A stretch of 64,000 nucleotides of DNA. Origin: Sulfurimonas gotlandica GD1 (GTDB lineage Bacteria > Campylobacterota > Campylobacteria > Campylobacterales > Sulfurimonadaceae). Each line of letters starts with the position of its first letter. The stretch's first letter is position 1. The notes beneath the pieces are model-generated. The model made no database searches, was not told where the DNA came from, and saw nothing but the letters and a program-made list of their open reading frames with translations. Shown piece after piece: positions 18,383-26,876 of this stretch. Made by a program: the position numbers and the translations under genes. Location of the stretch: the NCBI RefSeq assembly GCF_000242915.1, contig NZ_AFRZ01000001.1, positions 1,860,001 to 1,924,000 of the forward strand, read 5' to 3'.

Positions 18383-19006
18383 ATGCTAAAACTAGCTGTA
18401 TTTGATTTTGATTCAACTTTAATGGATGGAGAAACAATTGATTTCTTCGCTGAGGAGTTAGGACTAGGTGAAAAAGTTAGCCGTATAACCGAAGAAGCGA
18501 TGTCCGGAAGACTTGATTTTTTTGAGTCTCTGCAACAAAGAGTTGGACTTTTAAAGGGACTTGACTATAGTGTTGTTGAGAAAATAAGTCAAAATCTACC
18601 ATATATGCCAGGTGCTATAGAGACTATCGCAGAGCTTAAAAAAAGAGGCATAAAAGTAGTATGTTTTAGTGGTGGTTTTAGAAGTGCAACAGGCTATGCA
18701 AAAGATATCTTAGGCTACGATGCAGACTTCTCAAATGTACTGCACCAAAAAGATGGAAAACTTACTGGACTTGTTGGAGGAGATATGATGTTTAACTTCT
18801 CTAAAGGTGATATGTTGCAAAGATTACAAGGCATCTTAGGTGTTAGTAAAGAAGAAACATTAGTATGTGGTGATGGAGCAAATGACCTTAGTATGTTTGC
18901 ACACGCTGGAACAAGAGTCGCTTTTTGTGCAAGAGAAATCTTAGAAAAAGAAGCAAATATAATAATAAAAGAAAAAAATTTAACACTAATATTGGAGAAA
19001 ATATAA
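18383..19006 (+). CDS. serB: Phosphoserine phosphatase (SerB)
   Basis: SerB removes phosphate from phosphoserine in the last step of serine synthesis. The 207-residue protein is a HAD phosphatase with all motifs: DFDSTL (8-13, nucleophile and acid Asp) followed by ETIDFF, motif II CFSGGF, and motif III/IV GDGANDLSMF. The helical cap between them carries SGRLDFFESLQQRVGLLKG, characteristic of SerB. It lacks the N-terminal ACT domain of the E. coli enzyme. Its stop overlaps the next start by one base. A TATAAT box at 18346 gives a leader of about 25 nt. Confidence 0.92.
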   Translation: MLKLAVFDFDSTLMDGETIDFFAEELGLGEKVSRITEEAMSGRLDFFESLQQRVGLLKGLDYSVVEKISQNLPYMPGAIETIAELKKRGIKVVCFSGGFRSATGYAKDILGYDADFSNVLHQKDGKLTGLVGGDMMFNFSKGDMLQRLQGILGVSKEETLVCGDGANDLSMFAHAGTRVAFCAREILEKEANIIIKEKNLTLILEKI

Positions 19007-19326
19007 TGCTAGAAAGCTCAGTGTGGAGACAGTACAATAACGAAAATAATTTTAGACAGATGATTGCAAGATTTTGTAAAATGGATATTGAAATACTTAT
19101 TGAAGATGATAAACTCTTATATGGAGTTTTAAAAGCTAAACTTACAAAAAAAGAGTTGAAACTTTTTGCAATGGATAGCGCACAGATAGAAAATGATGAG
19201 CTTAAATCTGAACTTTCTTTAAATGATGAAGAGCTTGAAAAGGCAAAATTTAAATTATATAAGAAACTAAAACAAGATAAAGTTCGTTTGAGTTTTAGAG
19301 AATCTGCTTTAACATTTGACGCATAA
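19006..19326 (+). CDS. Small conserved hypothetical protein downstream of serB
   Basis: The 106-residue product is charged, mainly helical, and without membrane segments or a known motif. The start is taken as ATG 19006, which shares a base with the serB stop (TAATG) and has GGAGA at 18994-18998 as ribosome site. The frame is open further upstream inside serB, but that part is a basic, low-complexity artefact. Coupling to serB suggests co-expression; I cannot assign a function. Confidence 0.75.
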   Translation: MLESSVWRQYNNENNFRQMIARFCKMDIEILIEDDKLLYGVLKAKLTKKELKLFAMDSAQIENDELKSELSLNDEELEKAKFKLYKKLKQDKVRLSFRESALTFDA

Positions 19327-19352
19327 GCGCTTAATAAATAACTAAACTTTTG

Positions 19353-19373
19353 TTTACGCGCTTTGCGCGTAAA
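19353..19373. terminator. GC-rich hairpin between converging genes
   Basis: TTTACGCGC (19353-19361) and GCGCGTAAA (19365-19373) form a 9-bp stem with a TTT loop. It lies between the gene ending at 19326 and the minus-strand gene ending at 19375. Neither side has a long U-run, so this may stop transcription poorly or act as an RNA end-protecting hairpin. Confidence 0.5.
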
Positions 19374-19374
19374 A

Positions 19375-21087
19375 CTACTTCAAAATAATTTTAAATGAGA
19401 CTCTTCTAGATTTTTCTCTATTCTCATTCTCACTTCTCATAATCTTTTTAGAGTAACTAAGACCACTCCCTTTTAAAATATTTGTAAGCCAAATTTGTTT
19501 TTTCAAATCTTGATTTTTAAATATATGACTAAGTGTAGAGTAAGAACGGTTCATAGATAGCTTTTCATTTTTAAGATATCTGCTTGTGAAATTATCACCA
19601 TTCCATTCACTAGATGTATGCCCATTTATCTCTAAAGTATTAATATACTCTTGTGTCCTATGTAGAAACGGGATTAGTTTAGTTGAAAACTTATCTAAAT
19701 AGATTTTTTGTTTATCTGTTAGTTCATACTGAGAAACTTTAAAGTAGAGTGCACTATCCATAAACTCTATGCTTAAATCTTCTTTGATTATCATCTTCCC
19801 AGATGCTATCTCATCTTTAAAAAGTTTTACAAGTTCTTCGTATATGTTTACGCTATTTATTGATTTTTGGGCGATGGTTGCATCTCTATTTAATTTAACT
19901 ACCCACATATTAGATTCTTGTGAGTCCTTATATGTATATATTCCAGCCGCTGCAGCTTGGGAGTTATGAAGTATCGTAACGGCATTAAAAATATCATAGT
20001 TTTCTTCACCGTAGTGCTCTTGATGAAGCATATCAAGTCCACTGTCTAGCATCATAACTAATGCATCAGTATTGTATGTATCATTTACATAGCCAACTCC
20101 GACAAGAGAGCCATCTGAATACTCTTTAATATCTTTGAGGCCACTTGAATATGCCGTATGAATTTTTTGATCTATAAGTACATTCTTTTGCAAGTCAAAT
20201 TTAATAAGTCTAATCTGCTCTTTTTTCATCTCATCTTTTTGAGTAAGAGAAACTAAAAAATTGTTATCTCTTAGTTTAATAATTTTATATGGAGTAATAA
20301 CTTCATCTGCCATATAATGCTTAAGCCAAACCTTATTTCCATTTTCAGTTATACGCATAAGAGTAACATTCTTGTTATTCTCATAACTAGTAGTGCTTAA
20401 AACTAATATAGAGCCATCAAATGCCTCCACGGCATCAATTCCTCTATCATCATATTGGGTACCATACTTTTTGCTCCAAAGCTTTCTTCCATCTTTTGAA
20501 AAGCGTGTTAAGTAGATGTCATTAAGTCCAAGCCCAGTTTCAAATAAACCGTCATGTGTAGAGCGAGAAGTGATTGAAGAACCGATAGCTAAAACACCAC
20601 CGTCGCTTAGTTTAACTAGATTGTTCATTCTGTCATAATTTTTTGTTCCAAATGACTTGTTAAAAATAATATTGCCATTAGAATCAAGTTTTAATATTAT
20701 AAGTGAGCCATCAAGTGTATATCCACCAACGAAATATCCATTTGAGGGTGTTTTAATTACAGCAATAGCTTCGCTAAAACTGGACATCTTTGTTGCTTTA
20801 TTAAGTGTTAGGTTTGCATATTTATCTATCTTCACTAGCTGCATCTGAGGGCCATGTGCATCAGCTACACTAGATAAATAATCAAAAGCATTTGTGTATG
20901 TATTAGATTGGTTATTAGAAGATTGTTTGTACTCTCTGGAAAAACCAACAGCACTTATCTGTCTATCATAGTCTTGAGTGATATCAAGCAGAGCATCATT
21001 AAATGGCTTGTTTATCACAACTGAAAAATCAGAACCTTTTGAATAGAGGGAAGTTAGTAGTAAAAATAAAATGATAAAAATGCGCAT
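19375..21087 (-). CDS. Exported beta-propeller-like protein with C-terminal OmpA-like domain
   Basis: The 570-residue protein has a signal peptide (MRIFIILFLLLTSLYSKG). About 400 residues of repeated units of roughly 50 follow, with patterns such as LSDGGVLAIGSS, LTRFSKDGRKLWSKKYG and LMRITENGNKVWLKHY, typical of beta-propeller blades. The last 120 residues resemble an OmpA-like peptidoglycan-binding domain: INGHTSS, then LSMNRSYSTLSHI, and ENREKSRRVSFKI at the end, which is the usual closing NRRV-type motif. It is probably periplasmic or outer-membrane associated and bound to the cell wall. The ligand is unknown, and it is a single-gene unit. Confidence 0.8.
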   Translation of the reverse strand: MRIFIILFLLLTSLYSKGSDFSVVINKPFNDALLDITQDYDRQISAVGFSREYKQSSNNQSNTYTNAFDYLSSVADAHGPQMQLVKIDKYANLTLNKATKMSSFSEAIAVIKTPSNGYFVGGYTLDGSLIILKLDSNGNIIFNKSFGTKNYDRMNNLVKLSDGGVLAIGSSITSRSTHDGLFETGLGLNDIYLTRFSKDGRKLWSKKYGTQYDDRGIDAVEAFDGSILVLSTTSYENNKNVTLMRITENGNKVWLKHYMADEVITPYKIIKLRDNNFLVSLTQKDEMKKEQIRLIKFDLQKNVLIDQKIHTAYSSGLKDIKEYSDGSLVGVGYVNDTYNTDALVMMLDSGLDMLHQEHYGEENYDIFNAVTILHNSQAAAAGIYTYKDSQESNMWVVKLNRDATIAQKSINSVNIYEELVKLFKDEIASGKMIIKEDLSIEFMDSALYFKVSQYELTDKQKIYLDKFSTKLIPFLHRTQEYINTLEINGHTSSEWNGDNFTSRYLKNEKLSMNRSYSTLSHIFKNQDLKKQIWLTNILKGSGLSYSKKIMRSENENREKSRRVSFKIILK

Positions 21088-21180
21088 ATAACTACTTTTT
21101 TACTAAGTATAAGCAAAAAATATTCCTAGTTTTAGTAGAAGTTAGTGTTGATAGATTATTAAAGGAATTTAATTAAAAGT

Positions 21181-21197
21181 GGTGCAGAAACTGCACC
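21181..21197 (-). terminator. Terminator of the rpsF-ssb-rpsR operon
   Basis: GGTGCAG (21181-21187) and CTGCACC (21191-21197) form a 7-bp stem with a 3-nt loop. On the minus strand the stem is followed by ACTTTTAATT. It lies just beyond rpsR. Confidence 0.75.
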
Positions 21198-21205
21198 AAA
21201 AAAAC

Positions 21206-21469
21206 CTATCTTAGGTTTTCGAATGGTGCAGTTACAACTGCTTTTCTAGTTACAGTATAAGGAACTAATGCTGCTGCACGAGCTCTTTTAATTACTACTG
21301 TAATCATGTCTTGGTGACGTTTACAGTTTCCAGTAAGACGACGAGGCATGATTTTATAACGCTCAGAAAGAGAGAAACGTAGTGCTCCTACTTCTTTGTA
21401 GTCCATAAAATCAACTTTTGATTCACAATATTTACAATATCTTTTTTTGTATTTTCTTTTTTCAGCCAT
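21206..21469 (-). CDS. rpsR: 30S ribosomal protein S18
   Basis: S18 is a small basic protein that binds S6 on the platform of the 30S subunit. The 87-residue product has the core [23 protein letters not shown] region and the C-terminal LVPYT motif. It retains cysteines CKYC (12-15) plus NCKRH, i.e. the zinc-binding (C+) form of S18. It is last in the rpsF-ssb-rpsR operon, 24 nt after ssb, and is followed by a terminator. Confidence 0.97.
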   Translation of the reverse strand: MAEKRKYKKRYCKYCESKVDFMDYKEVGALRFSLSERYKIMPRRLTGNCKRHQDMITVVIKRARAAALVPYTVTRKAVVTAPFENLR

Positions 21470-21493
21470 GTTATTTCCTTTATTATCTATTTT

Positions 21494-22084
21494 CTAAAAT
21501 GGAATTTCATCTTCATCGATGTCGATCACAGGAACAGAATCACTACTTGGCATCTGGCGACTTTGAGCATTCGCTTGTTGTTGTCCATAACCATTTCCAC
21601 CACTCGGTTGCTTATAGCTTTGCGTTTGTTGACTCTGAGGTTCATTATTACCATAGCTTGGTTGCTGTTGGTAACTTTGTGTTTGCTGACCTTGAGGCTG
21701 ATTATAGCTCTGCGCATCATTATTTTGTGCAGGAGCTTGGTATCCACCACCTTGATTGTCACCTTTCGAGTCTAGCATCTGCATAGTTTCAACTGTTACA
21801 GAGTGTTTAGAGCGTTTTTGTCCATTTTGATCTGCCCATTGTTCAAAGTTAAGTCTTCCTTCAACTAGGATTTTACTCCCTTTACGAAGGTATTGGTTAG
21901 CAACTTCTGCGCTTCTAGCAAAGAAAGTGATATCTACAAAACATATTTCCTCTTTCTTTTCACCATTTACAGTGAATTTGCGGCTAGTTGCAATAGCAGT
22001 TTTTGCTATTCCCATACCACCTTGAGAGTATCTAAGTTCGATATCTCTAGTTAAGTTTCCAACTAATATTACTTTATTAAACAT
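21494..22084 (-). CDS. ssb: Single-stranded DNA-binding protein
   Basis: SSB coats single-stranded DNA during replication and repair and recruits partners by its tail. The 196-residue protein has an N-terminal OB fold (about 1-110: MFNKVILVGNLTRDIELRY, ILVEGRLNFEQW). A Gln/Ser/Tyr/Asn-rich disordered linker follows, then the acidic tip DIDEDEIPF that binds partner proteins. The linker is longer and richer in glutamine than in E. coli but otherwise normal. It is the middle gene of the rpsF operon. Confidence 0.96.
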   Translation of the reverse strand: MFNKVILVGNLTRDIELRYSQGGMGIAKTAIATSRKFTVNGEKKEEICFVDITFFARSAEVANQYLRKGSKILVEGRLNFEQWADQNGQKRSKHSVTVETMQMLDSKGDNQGGGYQAPAQNNDAQSYNQPQGQQTQSYQQQPSYGNNEPQSQQTQSYKQPSGGNGYGQQQANAQSRQMPSSDSVPVIDIDEDEIPF

Positions 22085-22115
22085 GAGCTTTCCTTAATTT
22101 ATTAGGCTTTGCTGA

Positions 22116-22571
22116 TTACTCAGCTGCCGCTTCAACTGCTACTGGAGTTTCTTCAACTGCAGTTACTTCTACTGGAGCTTCTTCAGTTACAGGTGCTTCT
22201 TCTACTGGAGTTTCCTCTTTAGCTGGTGCTGCTGCTTTTCTCTGAGCTTTTTCAACTAATTTGTTCCATGCAATTATTTCACGGTTTGTGTCATATTTGA
22301 TAGTTACAAAACGAAGAAGATCTTCATTAATACGGAAACGTCTTTCGATTTCACTAATTGCAGATGGAGCAATAGAGTAATAGATAACATGGTAGTAACC
22401 ACGCTCGTTTTTATTTATTGGGTATGCTAATTTTCTCATTCCCATTGAATCTGTAGTAGCTATTTCGCCACCGTTAGAAGTTATTACTTCTTCAATAGCT
22501 TTGATGCTACTTTGAATTTCTTCAGCTGTAAATGTTGGTTTAACGATAACTAAGTTTTCGTAGTTTCTCAT
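22116..22571 (-). CDS. rpsF: 30S ribosomal protein S6 with long acidic tail
   Basis: S6 pairs with S18 on the 30S subunit. The core (about 1-110) is standard: MRNYENLVIVKPT, the MGMRKLAYPINKNERGYYHV segment, and RINEDLLRFVTIKYD. Residues after about 112 form an extension rich in Ala, Pro, Glu and Val with near-repeats such as TPVEEAP and EEAPVEV, giving 151 residues against roughly 100-135 in most bacteria. It is first in rpsF-ssb-rpsR. A 95-nt leader precedes it and may hold an S6:S18 binding site. Confidence 0.96.
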   Translation of the reverse strand: MRNYENLVIVKPTFTAEEIQSSIKAIEEVITSNGGEIATTDSMGMRKLAYPINKNERGYYHVIYYSIAPSAISEIERRFRINEDLLRFVTIKYDTNREIIAWNKLVEKAQRKAAAPAKEETPVEEAPVTEEAPVEVTAVEETPVAVEAAAE

Positions 22572-22667
22572 AGAGTATAATCTCCTTTTGGTATTTGACT
22601 TAAAGTCATTGTTTCCCTTTCGGATGTGTATATATCACTAGTTTATTAGTAATACAAAGAGAAAGGA
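22572..22667 (-). promoter_or_regulatory. rpsF leader with a possible S6:S18 autoregulatory RNA motif
   Basis: Read on the minus strand, GUUCCUUUC near the 5' end can pair with GAAAGGGAAAC. A CCG lies directly 5' of that second strand, inside the loop. A CCG placed against a stem is the known core of the S6:S18-binding leader found upstream of rpsF in many phyla. A small hairpin (22596-22608) lies nearer the gene. This is a pairing done by eye with one bulge and one G-U pair. Confidence 0.4.
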
Positions 22668-22674
22668 ACGCGGG

Positions 22675-22680
22675 ATTATA
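22675..22680 (-). promoter_or_regulatory. -10 box of the rpsF operon promoter
   Basis: The minus strand reads TTTTTTTAAGC, then ATGTATAATCCCG, giving TATAAT at 22680-22675 behind a T-tract in the Campylobacterota style. The predicted leader is about 95 nt. Confidence 0.65.
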
Positions 22681-22797
22681 CATAATGTATGCTTAAAAAA
22701 AGCTCGTTATATTATAAGTATGGCTAATTGTCATATATATGCTATATTTTTATTTTTTTGGATATAGTTATGAAAATTTTGGAGATTATAGATTTAT

Positions 22798-23802
22798 ATG
22801 GCAAAAAGAAAAAGACAAAAATCAAGCAGTAATAATTTTTTAACATACGTAGCATGGACATTAGCAGTGATTGCACTGGTATTGAGCTCCATTATTGGAG
22901 GCTATTATATTGGCTATAAAGATGCTAAAAACGATATAGAAAATCAAACTGCAATTGATAAGAAAAAAAGACTCTCTATGCTTCAAAAACTTGAAATAGC
23001 AACTTCTAAAAAAGATAAGTCAAGTGTTAATACAAGGTTAAAAGATGTTCTAAAAAAAGAGAGTAAAATTGACACTGGAGCTGCTGCGCATGAATATGGT
23101 GACGGCACTCTTCCTGAACCTCCAGAAGCACCAAAAAGAGATGTTATTAGAACTTCTTCTAAGCCAAAATTAGCAATTATTATAGATGATGTTAGTGTAC
23201 GTTCACATGTAAACGCAATTAAGAGTTTGGGCATACCTTTGACTATGTCATTTTTACCTCCTAGTAAACTTCGTCCGAACTCTGCAAAACTTGCTGATAA
23301 AGAGAATGTTTATATGGTTCACTTACCAATGGAAGCACAGAACTTTAGTGCAGAAGAGCCTATGACACTTAGAATAAGTGATTCAGACTTTAAAATATCT
23401 CAAAGAGTTAAAGATATTAAAAAAGAATTTCCAAGAGTTTCATATATTAACAATCATACAGGAAGTAAATTTACATCAAATGAACTAGCAATGAATAGAC
23501 TGATTTATGCGCTAAAATCAGAAGATATAAATTTTATAGATAGCAGAACAACAGCTGACACAAAAGCACCAACGGTTATGAAAAATTTAGGTCTTAATTA
23601 TGTTGCAAGGGATGTCTTTTTAGATCATACAATGGATAAAGTTTCAATAATTATTCAGATAAAAAAAGCCATTCAAGTTGCTAAACTTCATGGAACTGCA
23701 ATAGCTATAGGGCATCCACATGCAAACACACTTTTAGCTCTTCATGAGTCGAAGAAATTATTTAAAGATGTAGAGTTAGTTTATATAGATAGGCTTTATT
23801 AG
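22798..23802 (+). CDS. Divergent polysaccharide deacetylase family protein (YibQ-like)
   Basis: The 334-residue protein has a basic N-terminus (AKRKRQK) and one signal-anchor helix (about 17-37). A charged linker follows, then a domain from about 122 on with KLAIIIDDVS, YMVHLPMEA, INNHTGSKFT, FIDSRTT, VARDVFLD and AIAIGHPH. These are the signatures of divergent polysaccharide deacetylase proteins, which keep the NodB-like barrel with altered metal residues. It would face the periplasm. It starts where a rpsF-divergent promoter region ends and is separated from dprA by one base. Confidence 0.85.
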   Translation: MAKRKRQKSSSNNFLTYVAWTLAVIALVLSSIIGGYYIGYKDAKNDIENQTAIDKKKRLSMLQKLEIATSKKDKSSVNTRLKDVLKKESKIDTGAAAHEYGDGTLPEPPEAPKRDVIRTSSKPKLAIIIDDVSVRSHVNAIKSLGIPLTMSFLPPSKLRPNSAKLADKENVYMVHLPMEAQNFSAEEPMTLRISDSDFKISQRVKDIKKEFPRVSYINNHTGSKFTSNELAMNRLIYALKSEDINFIDSRTTADTKAPTVMKNLGLNYVARDVFLDHTMDKVSIIIQIKKAIQVAKLHGTAIAIGHPHANTLLALHESKKLFKDVELVYIDRLY

Positions 23803-23803
23803 A

Positions 23804-24583
23804 ATGAAAATAGTTCAAGAACATATTTGCGAACTAGAAACTATGAAAAGCTATCCTAAAGAGCTTTTTTTCAGTGGCAATCTTGAACTATTGAAAAAAA
23901 CTAAAATTTCTATCGTAGGCAGTAGAAAACCATCAAAATACTCTCGCTCACTTACACATCAACTCTCAGCTAAATTGTCAAAAAATGGCATCTGCGTAGT
24001 TAGCGGTGGTGCAATGGGCATCGATGCAATAGCACACAAAGGAGCAGGTGAGTCAAATACAATCTCTGTCCTTCCATGCGGAATAAATATAAAATATCCA
24101 ACTATAAATAAAAATTTATTAAGCACAATTGAAAATGATGGACTTTTGCTTAGTCAGTTTGAAGAAAATTTCCGTGCTACTCCTTGGAGTTTTGTAGTTA
24201 GAAATGAGCTTGTAGTTGCCCTTGGTGATGTTTTGGTTGTAGCGGAAGCTGAGCTAAATAGTGGAAGTATGAGAAGTATAGAATTTGCTCTAAAGATGAA
24301 TAAAGAGATATATGTATTTGCCCATAGAATAGGGGAGAGTAGTGCGACGAATGAGCTTTTAAAAACAGGTAATGCAAAAGCTATATATGACATAGATGAG
24401 TTTGTATCTAAATATGCAAATCATGAAATTAATGCATCAGTAATGATAGATGATTTTAAAAATTATTGTCAAACAAATCCTACCTATGATGATGCTCTTA
24501 AAAAGTATCCAAACAAAATATTTGAAGCAGAACTAAGTGGTGAGATAATTATAGAAAACGGAAGAGTTATTTCTAGCTTATAG
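23804..24583 (+). CDS. dprA: DNA-processing protein DprA
   Basis: DprA protects incoming single-stranded DNA and loads RecA during natural transformation. The 259-residue protein is the bare Rossmann-like core: IVGSRKPSKYS (the GSR nucleotide-binding motif), VSGGAMGIDAIAHKGA, SVLPCGINIKYP, and the conserved ATPWSFVVRNELV region. The N-terminal SAM and C-terminal winged domains found in larger DprAs are reduced or absent, as in other Campylobacterota. It is coupled to the deacetylase-like gene and overlaps the convergent queA by 6 nt. Confidence 0.92.
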   Translation: MKIVQEHICELETMKSYPKELFFSGNLELLKKTKISIVGSRKPSKYSRSLTHQLSAKLSKNGICVVSGGAMGIDAIAHKGAGESNTISVLPCGINIKYPTINKNLLSTIENDGLLLSQFEENFRATPWSFVVRNELVVALGDVLVVAEAELNSGSMRSIEFALKMNKEIYVFAHRIGESSATNELLKTGNAKAIYDIDEFVSKYANHEINASVMIDDFKNYCQTNPTYDDALKKYPNKIFEAELSGEIIIENGRVISSL

Positions 24584-25606
24584 TATCAACATTGCGTCGC
24601 CATAAGAGTAGAATCTATAGTTGTTTTTTATTGCATTTGCATAAAGCTGCTGCGCTTTTTCAACGCCTACAAAAGAAGCCACCAACATTAAAAGAGTTGA
24701 TTTTGGCAGGTGAAAATTTGTAAGAAGGTAATTAACTCTTATTGGTTTATTGTTTGGATGCAAAAAAAGGTTTGCTTCTCCTCTTTGCATTTCTTTGTGT
24801 CTGGCATAAAACTCAACAGTTCTTGTTGATGTTGTACCGATGCTAAGTATTGGTTTGTCAGAATCAAGCAATTCTTTAGCTTTATTAGAGATTTCATAAT
24901 ACTCTGAATGCATTGGATGATCTGTAATTGTTTGGGCCTCAACAGGCTTAAATGTACCACTTCCAACATGAAGAGTTATAAATGCATGATCATGGTTTTT
25001 ACAGACTCTTTCATGTTGTTCCTCGGTAAAGTGTAGTGATGCTGTTGGTGCTGCTACAGCTCCCTCTTGGCGTGCAAAAACACTTTGGTACTCCGAAGCA
25101 TCTTCGGCATTATCTTCTCTTTGAATGTATGGAGGAAGTGGTATATGACCGATTCTATCAATGATTGGTAAAATATCTTCAAATCTTAGAAGTTTATTTT
25201 TCTGAAAAAAGTTTACAACTCTGCTTCCATCATCGTTTAATTTTAGAACAACAGCTTCTAAATCTTCATCAAACAAGATTTTCGTCTCATCTTTTACTTT
25301 GCCTCTTATATATACATTTATATTATTAGCATCTAGGGGTTTGTTAATTAAAAGTTCGATTTTACCACCGCTAAGTTTATGTCCGTAAAGTCTTGCTTTA
25401 ATAACTTTTGTGTCATTAAAAATAAGTGCACAATCTTTGGGGATATATTTTTCAAAATCGTAAAAATGGCAATGTTTAATTTCATTTGTTCTGCGGTTAT
25501 AAACTAAAAGTTTTGCATGGTCTCTAGGAGAGGCTGGATGGGTTGCTATGAGTTCATCTGGAAGAATGAAGTCATAGCTAGATGTAAGTAACTCTGGGTT
25601 ATTCAC
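24578..25606 (-). CDS. queA: S-adenosylmethionine:tRNA ribosyltransferase-isomerase (QueA)
   Basis: QueA transfers and rearranges the ribosyl moiety of SAM onto preQ1 in tRNA to form epoxyqueuosine. The 342-residue protein has the family motifs LPDELIATHPASPRDHAKLL at the N-terminus, GHIPLPPYIQRED, APTASLHFTE, LHVGSGTFKPV and the C-terminal TNFHLPKSTLLMLVASFVG. It is the last gene of a minus-strand run hemW-tatB-tatC-queA. The start overlaps the tatC end by 8 nt. Confidence 0.96.
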   Translation of the reverse strand: MNNPELLTSSYDFILPDELIATHPASPRDHAKLLVYNRRTNEIKHCHFYDFEKYIPKDCALIFNDTKVIKARLYGHKLSGGKIELLINKPLDANNINVYIRGKVKDETKILFDEDLEAVVLKLNDDGSRVVNFFQKNKLLRFEDILPIIDRIGHIPLPPYIQREDNAEDASEYQSVFARQEGAVAAPTASLHFTEEQHERVCKNHDHAFITLHVGSGTFKPVEAQTITDHPMHSEYYEISNKAKELLDSDKPILSIGTTSTRTVEFYARHKEMQRGEANLFLHPNNKPIRVNYLLTNFHLPKSTLLMLVASFVGVEKAQQLYANAIKNNYRFYSYGDAMLIL

Positions 25607-26411
25607 TCTTTTTCTCTAGTGCAATAACTACTTCATCTTCATCTTCGTCCTCATCTTCGTCCTCATCCTCAAGTGGAGGAGCAGGGTTAACAAGTCTAAC
25701 AATTATAATTGAAAATCCGTAAAGTATGATTAGCGGTCCTGCCATAAGCATCTGAGTAAGCACATCAGGTGGAGTTAAAAGTGCTGCAACGATAAATATG
25801 ATAACAACAGCATATTTAAAAAAGTCTCTCATCATTCTGTCATCGATCATGCCAAGTAGTGCCAAGAAATATGCGAATATAGGCAGCTCAAAAGCTAGTC
25901 CAAATCCAAACATGATTTTTGTAAAGAATCCTACATAATCTTCTATATTTATAAGCGGTGTAAACTTGAAACTACCAAAGGTGATGAGAAAATCAAACCC
26001 AAAAGGTGTAACGATATAATAGGCGAACAAAACACCAATTAAAAACATTACTGTTCCACCAACTATAAAAGGAATGATCATCTTTTTTTCGTTGGCATAT
26101 AAACCTGGTGCTACAAATAGCCATATCTGAGCTAAAATTATAGGAAGAGCGCCTACAATAGCTGCAAAAAATGAAACTTTTAATGCAACGAAGAACGCTC
26201 CACCAACCTGAGAAGTTGTAATCATACCTTCTGCAGCATGAACAGATTTTTTTCCAACTTCTAAAAGTGCAACATTTAGAGGTTCTACCATCCATTCTAA
26301 GATTGGTTCGTGAAAGTAAAACATAACAAAAAACATAACTATCAGGCTGCCTGCGGATATCCCTAATCTTTTTCTTAGTTCAACTAAGTGTGGTTTTAAA
26401 TCATCAAACAT
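25599..26411 (-). CDS. tatC: Twin-arginine translocase subunit TatC
   Basis: TatC is the six-helix core receptor for twin-arginine signal peptides. The N-terminal DLKPHLVELRKRL with the conserved glutamate, the periplasmic-loop EP of MVEPL, the LIFAP-like LWLFVAPGLYANEKK and the six helices are present. The C-terminal tail is unusual: an alternating Glu-Asp run of 13 residues, then VVIALEKKSE. I take ATG 26411 (MFDDLKPH); another ATG three codons upstream would deepen the tatB overlap from 8 to 17 nt. It works with TatB from the gene just before it. Confidence 0.95.
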   Translation of the reverse strand: MFDDLKPHLVELRKRLGISAGSLIVMFFVMFYFHEPILEWMVEPLNVALLEVGKKSVHAAEGMITTSQVGGAFFVALKVSFFAAIVGALPIILAQIWLFVAPGLYANEKKMIIPFIVGGTVMFLIGVLFAYYIVTPFGFDFLITFGSFKFTPLINIEDYVGFFTKIMFGFGLAFELPIFAYFLALLGMIDDRMMRDFFKYAVVIIFIVAALLTPPDVLTQMLMAGPLIILYGFSIIIVRLVNPAPPLEDEDEDEDEDEDEVVIALEKKSE

Positions 26412-26814
26412 CAGCAGCATCTTCTTTTTCTATTTTTGTACTTTTTTTCTCAAAAGTTACTTTTTCAGGTTTAACAGGCTCTTTTTTCTCTTTTTTTGTT
26501 TTCGACTCAATCTCATCATCTAAAAAATCATCACTTAAGTTTGTAAGAGAAGCTCCTATCTGAGAAACATCAGTTACACGTTTGAGTTCACCACTTGCAC
26601 TAAGCAGCTCTTTTTTGTAAGCTAATGCCTCTTCTTTTATATCTGCTACATTTAACTCTTCTTCTAAAGAATCTTTAACTGTAACGATAGTCTTTTTAAC
26701 GCTTCTAAAAAATTTAGCTACTTCTACCATGGTACTAGGAAGTTTATCTGGACCTAGAAACAAGATGGCAATAACAGCAATAATGAGTATCTCTGTAAAC
26801 CCCATACCAAACAT
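26404..26814 (-). CDS. tatB: Sec-independent protein translocase TatB
   Basis: TatB and TatC form the receptor that binds folded Tat substrates. The 136-residue protein has the short N-terminal membrane helix with MFGMGFTEILIIAVIAILFL, then GPDKLP and an amphipathic helix, followed by a charged tail. The glutamate in the membrane helix and the GP hinge are typical. It is longer than TatA, supporting TatB. tatA itself is not in the window, which is common in this group. Confidence 0.92.
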   Translation of the reverse strand: MFGMGFTEILIIAVIAILFLGPDKLPSTMVEVAKFFRSVKKTIVTVKDSLEEELNVADIKEEALAYKKELLSASGELKRVTDVSQIGASLTNLSDDFLDDEIESKTKKEKKEPVKPEKVTFEKKSTKIEKEDAADV

Positions 26815-26876
26815 ATTGAACCTTCAAAATTATAATTTAAGAGCATGAGTTTAGCTAAACAATGATTAAATTTTCT

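Noticed and set aside
18925-19005. N-terminal extension of the gene after serB
   Set aside because: The extension is basic low-complexity sequence inside serB in another frame. ATG 19006 has a ribosome site and couples to serB by TAATG.
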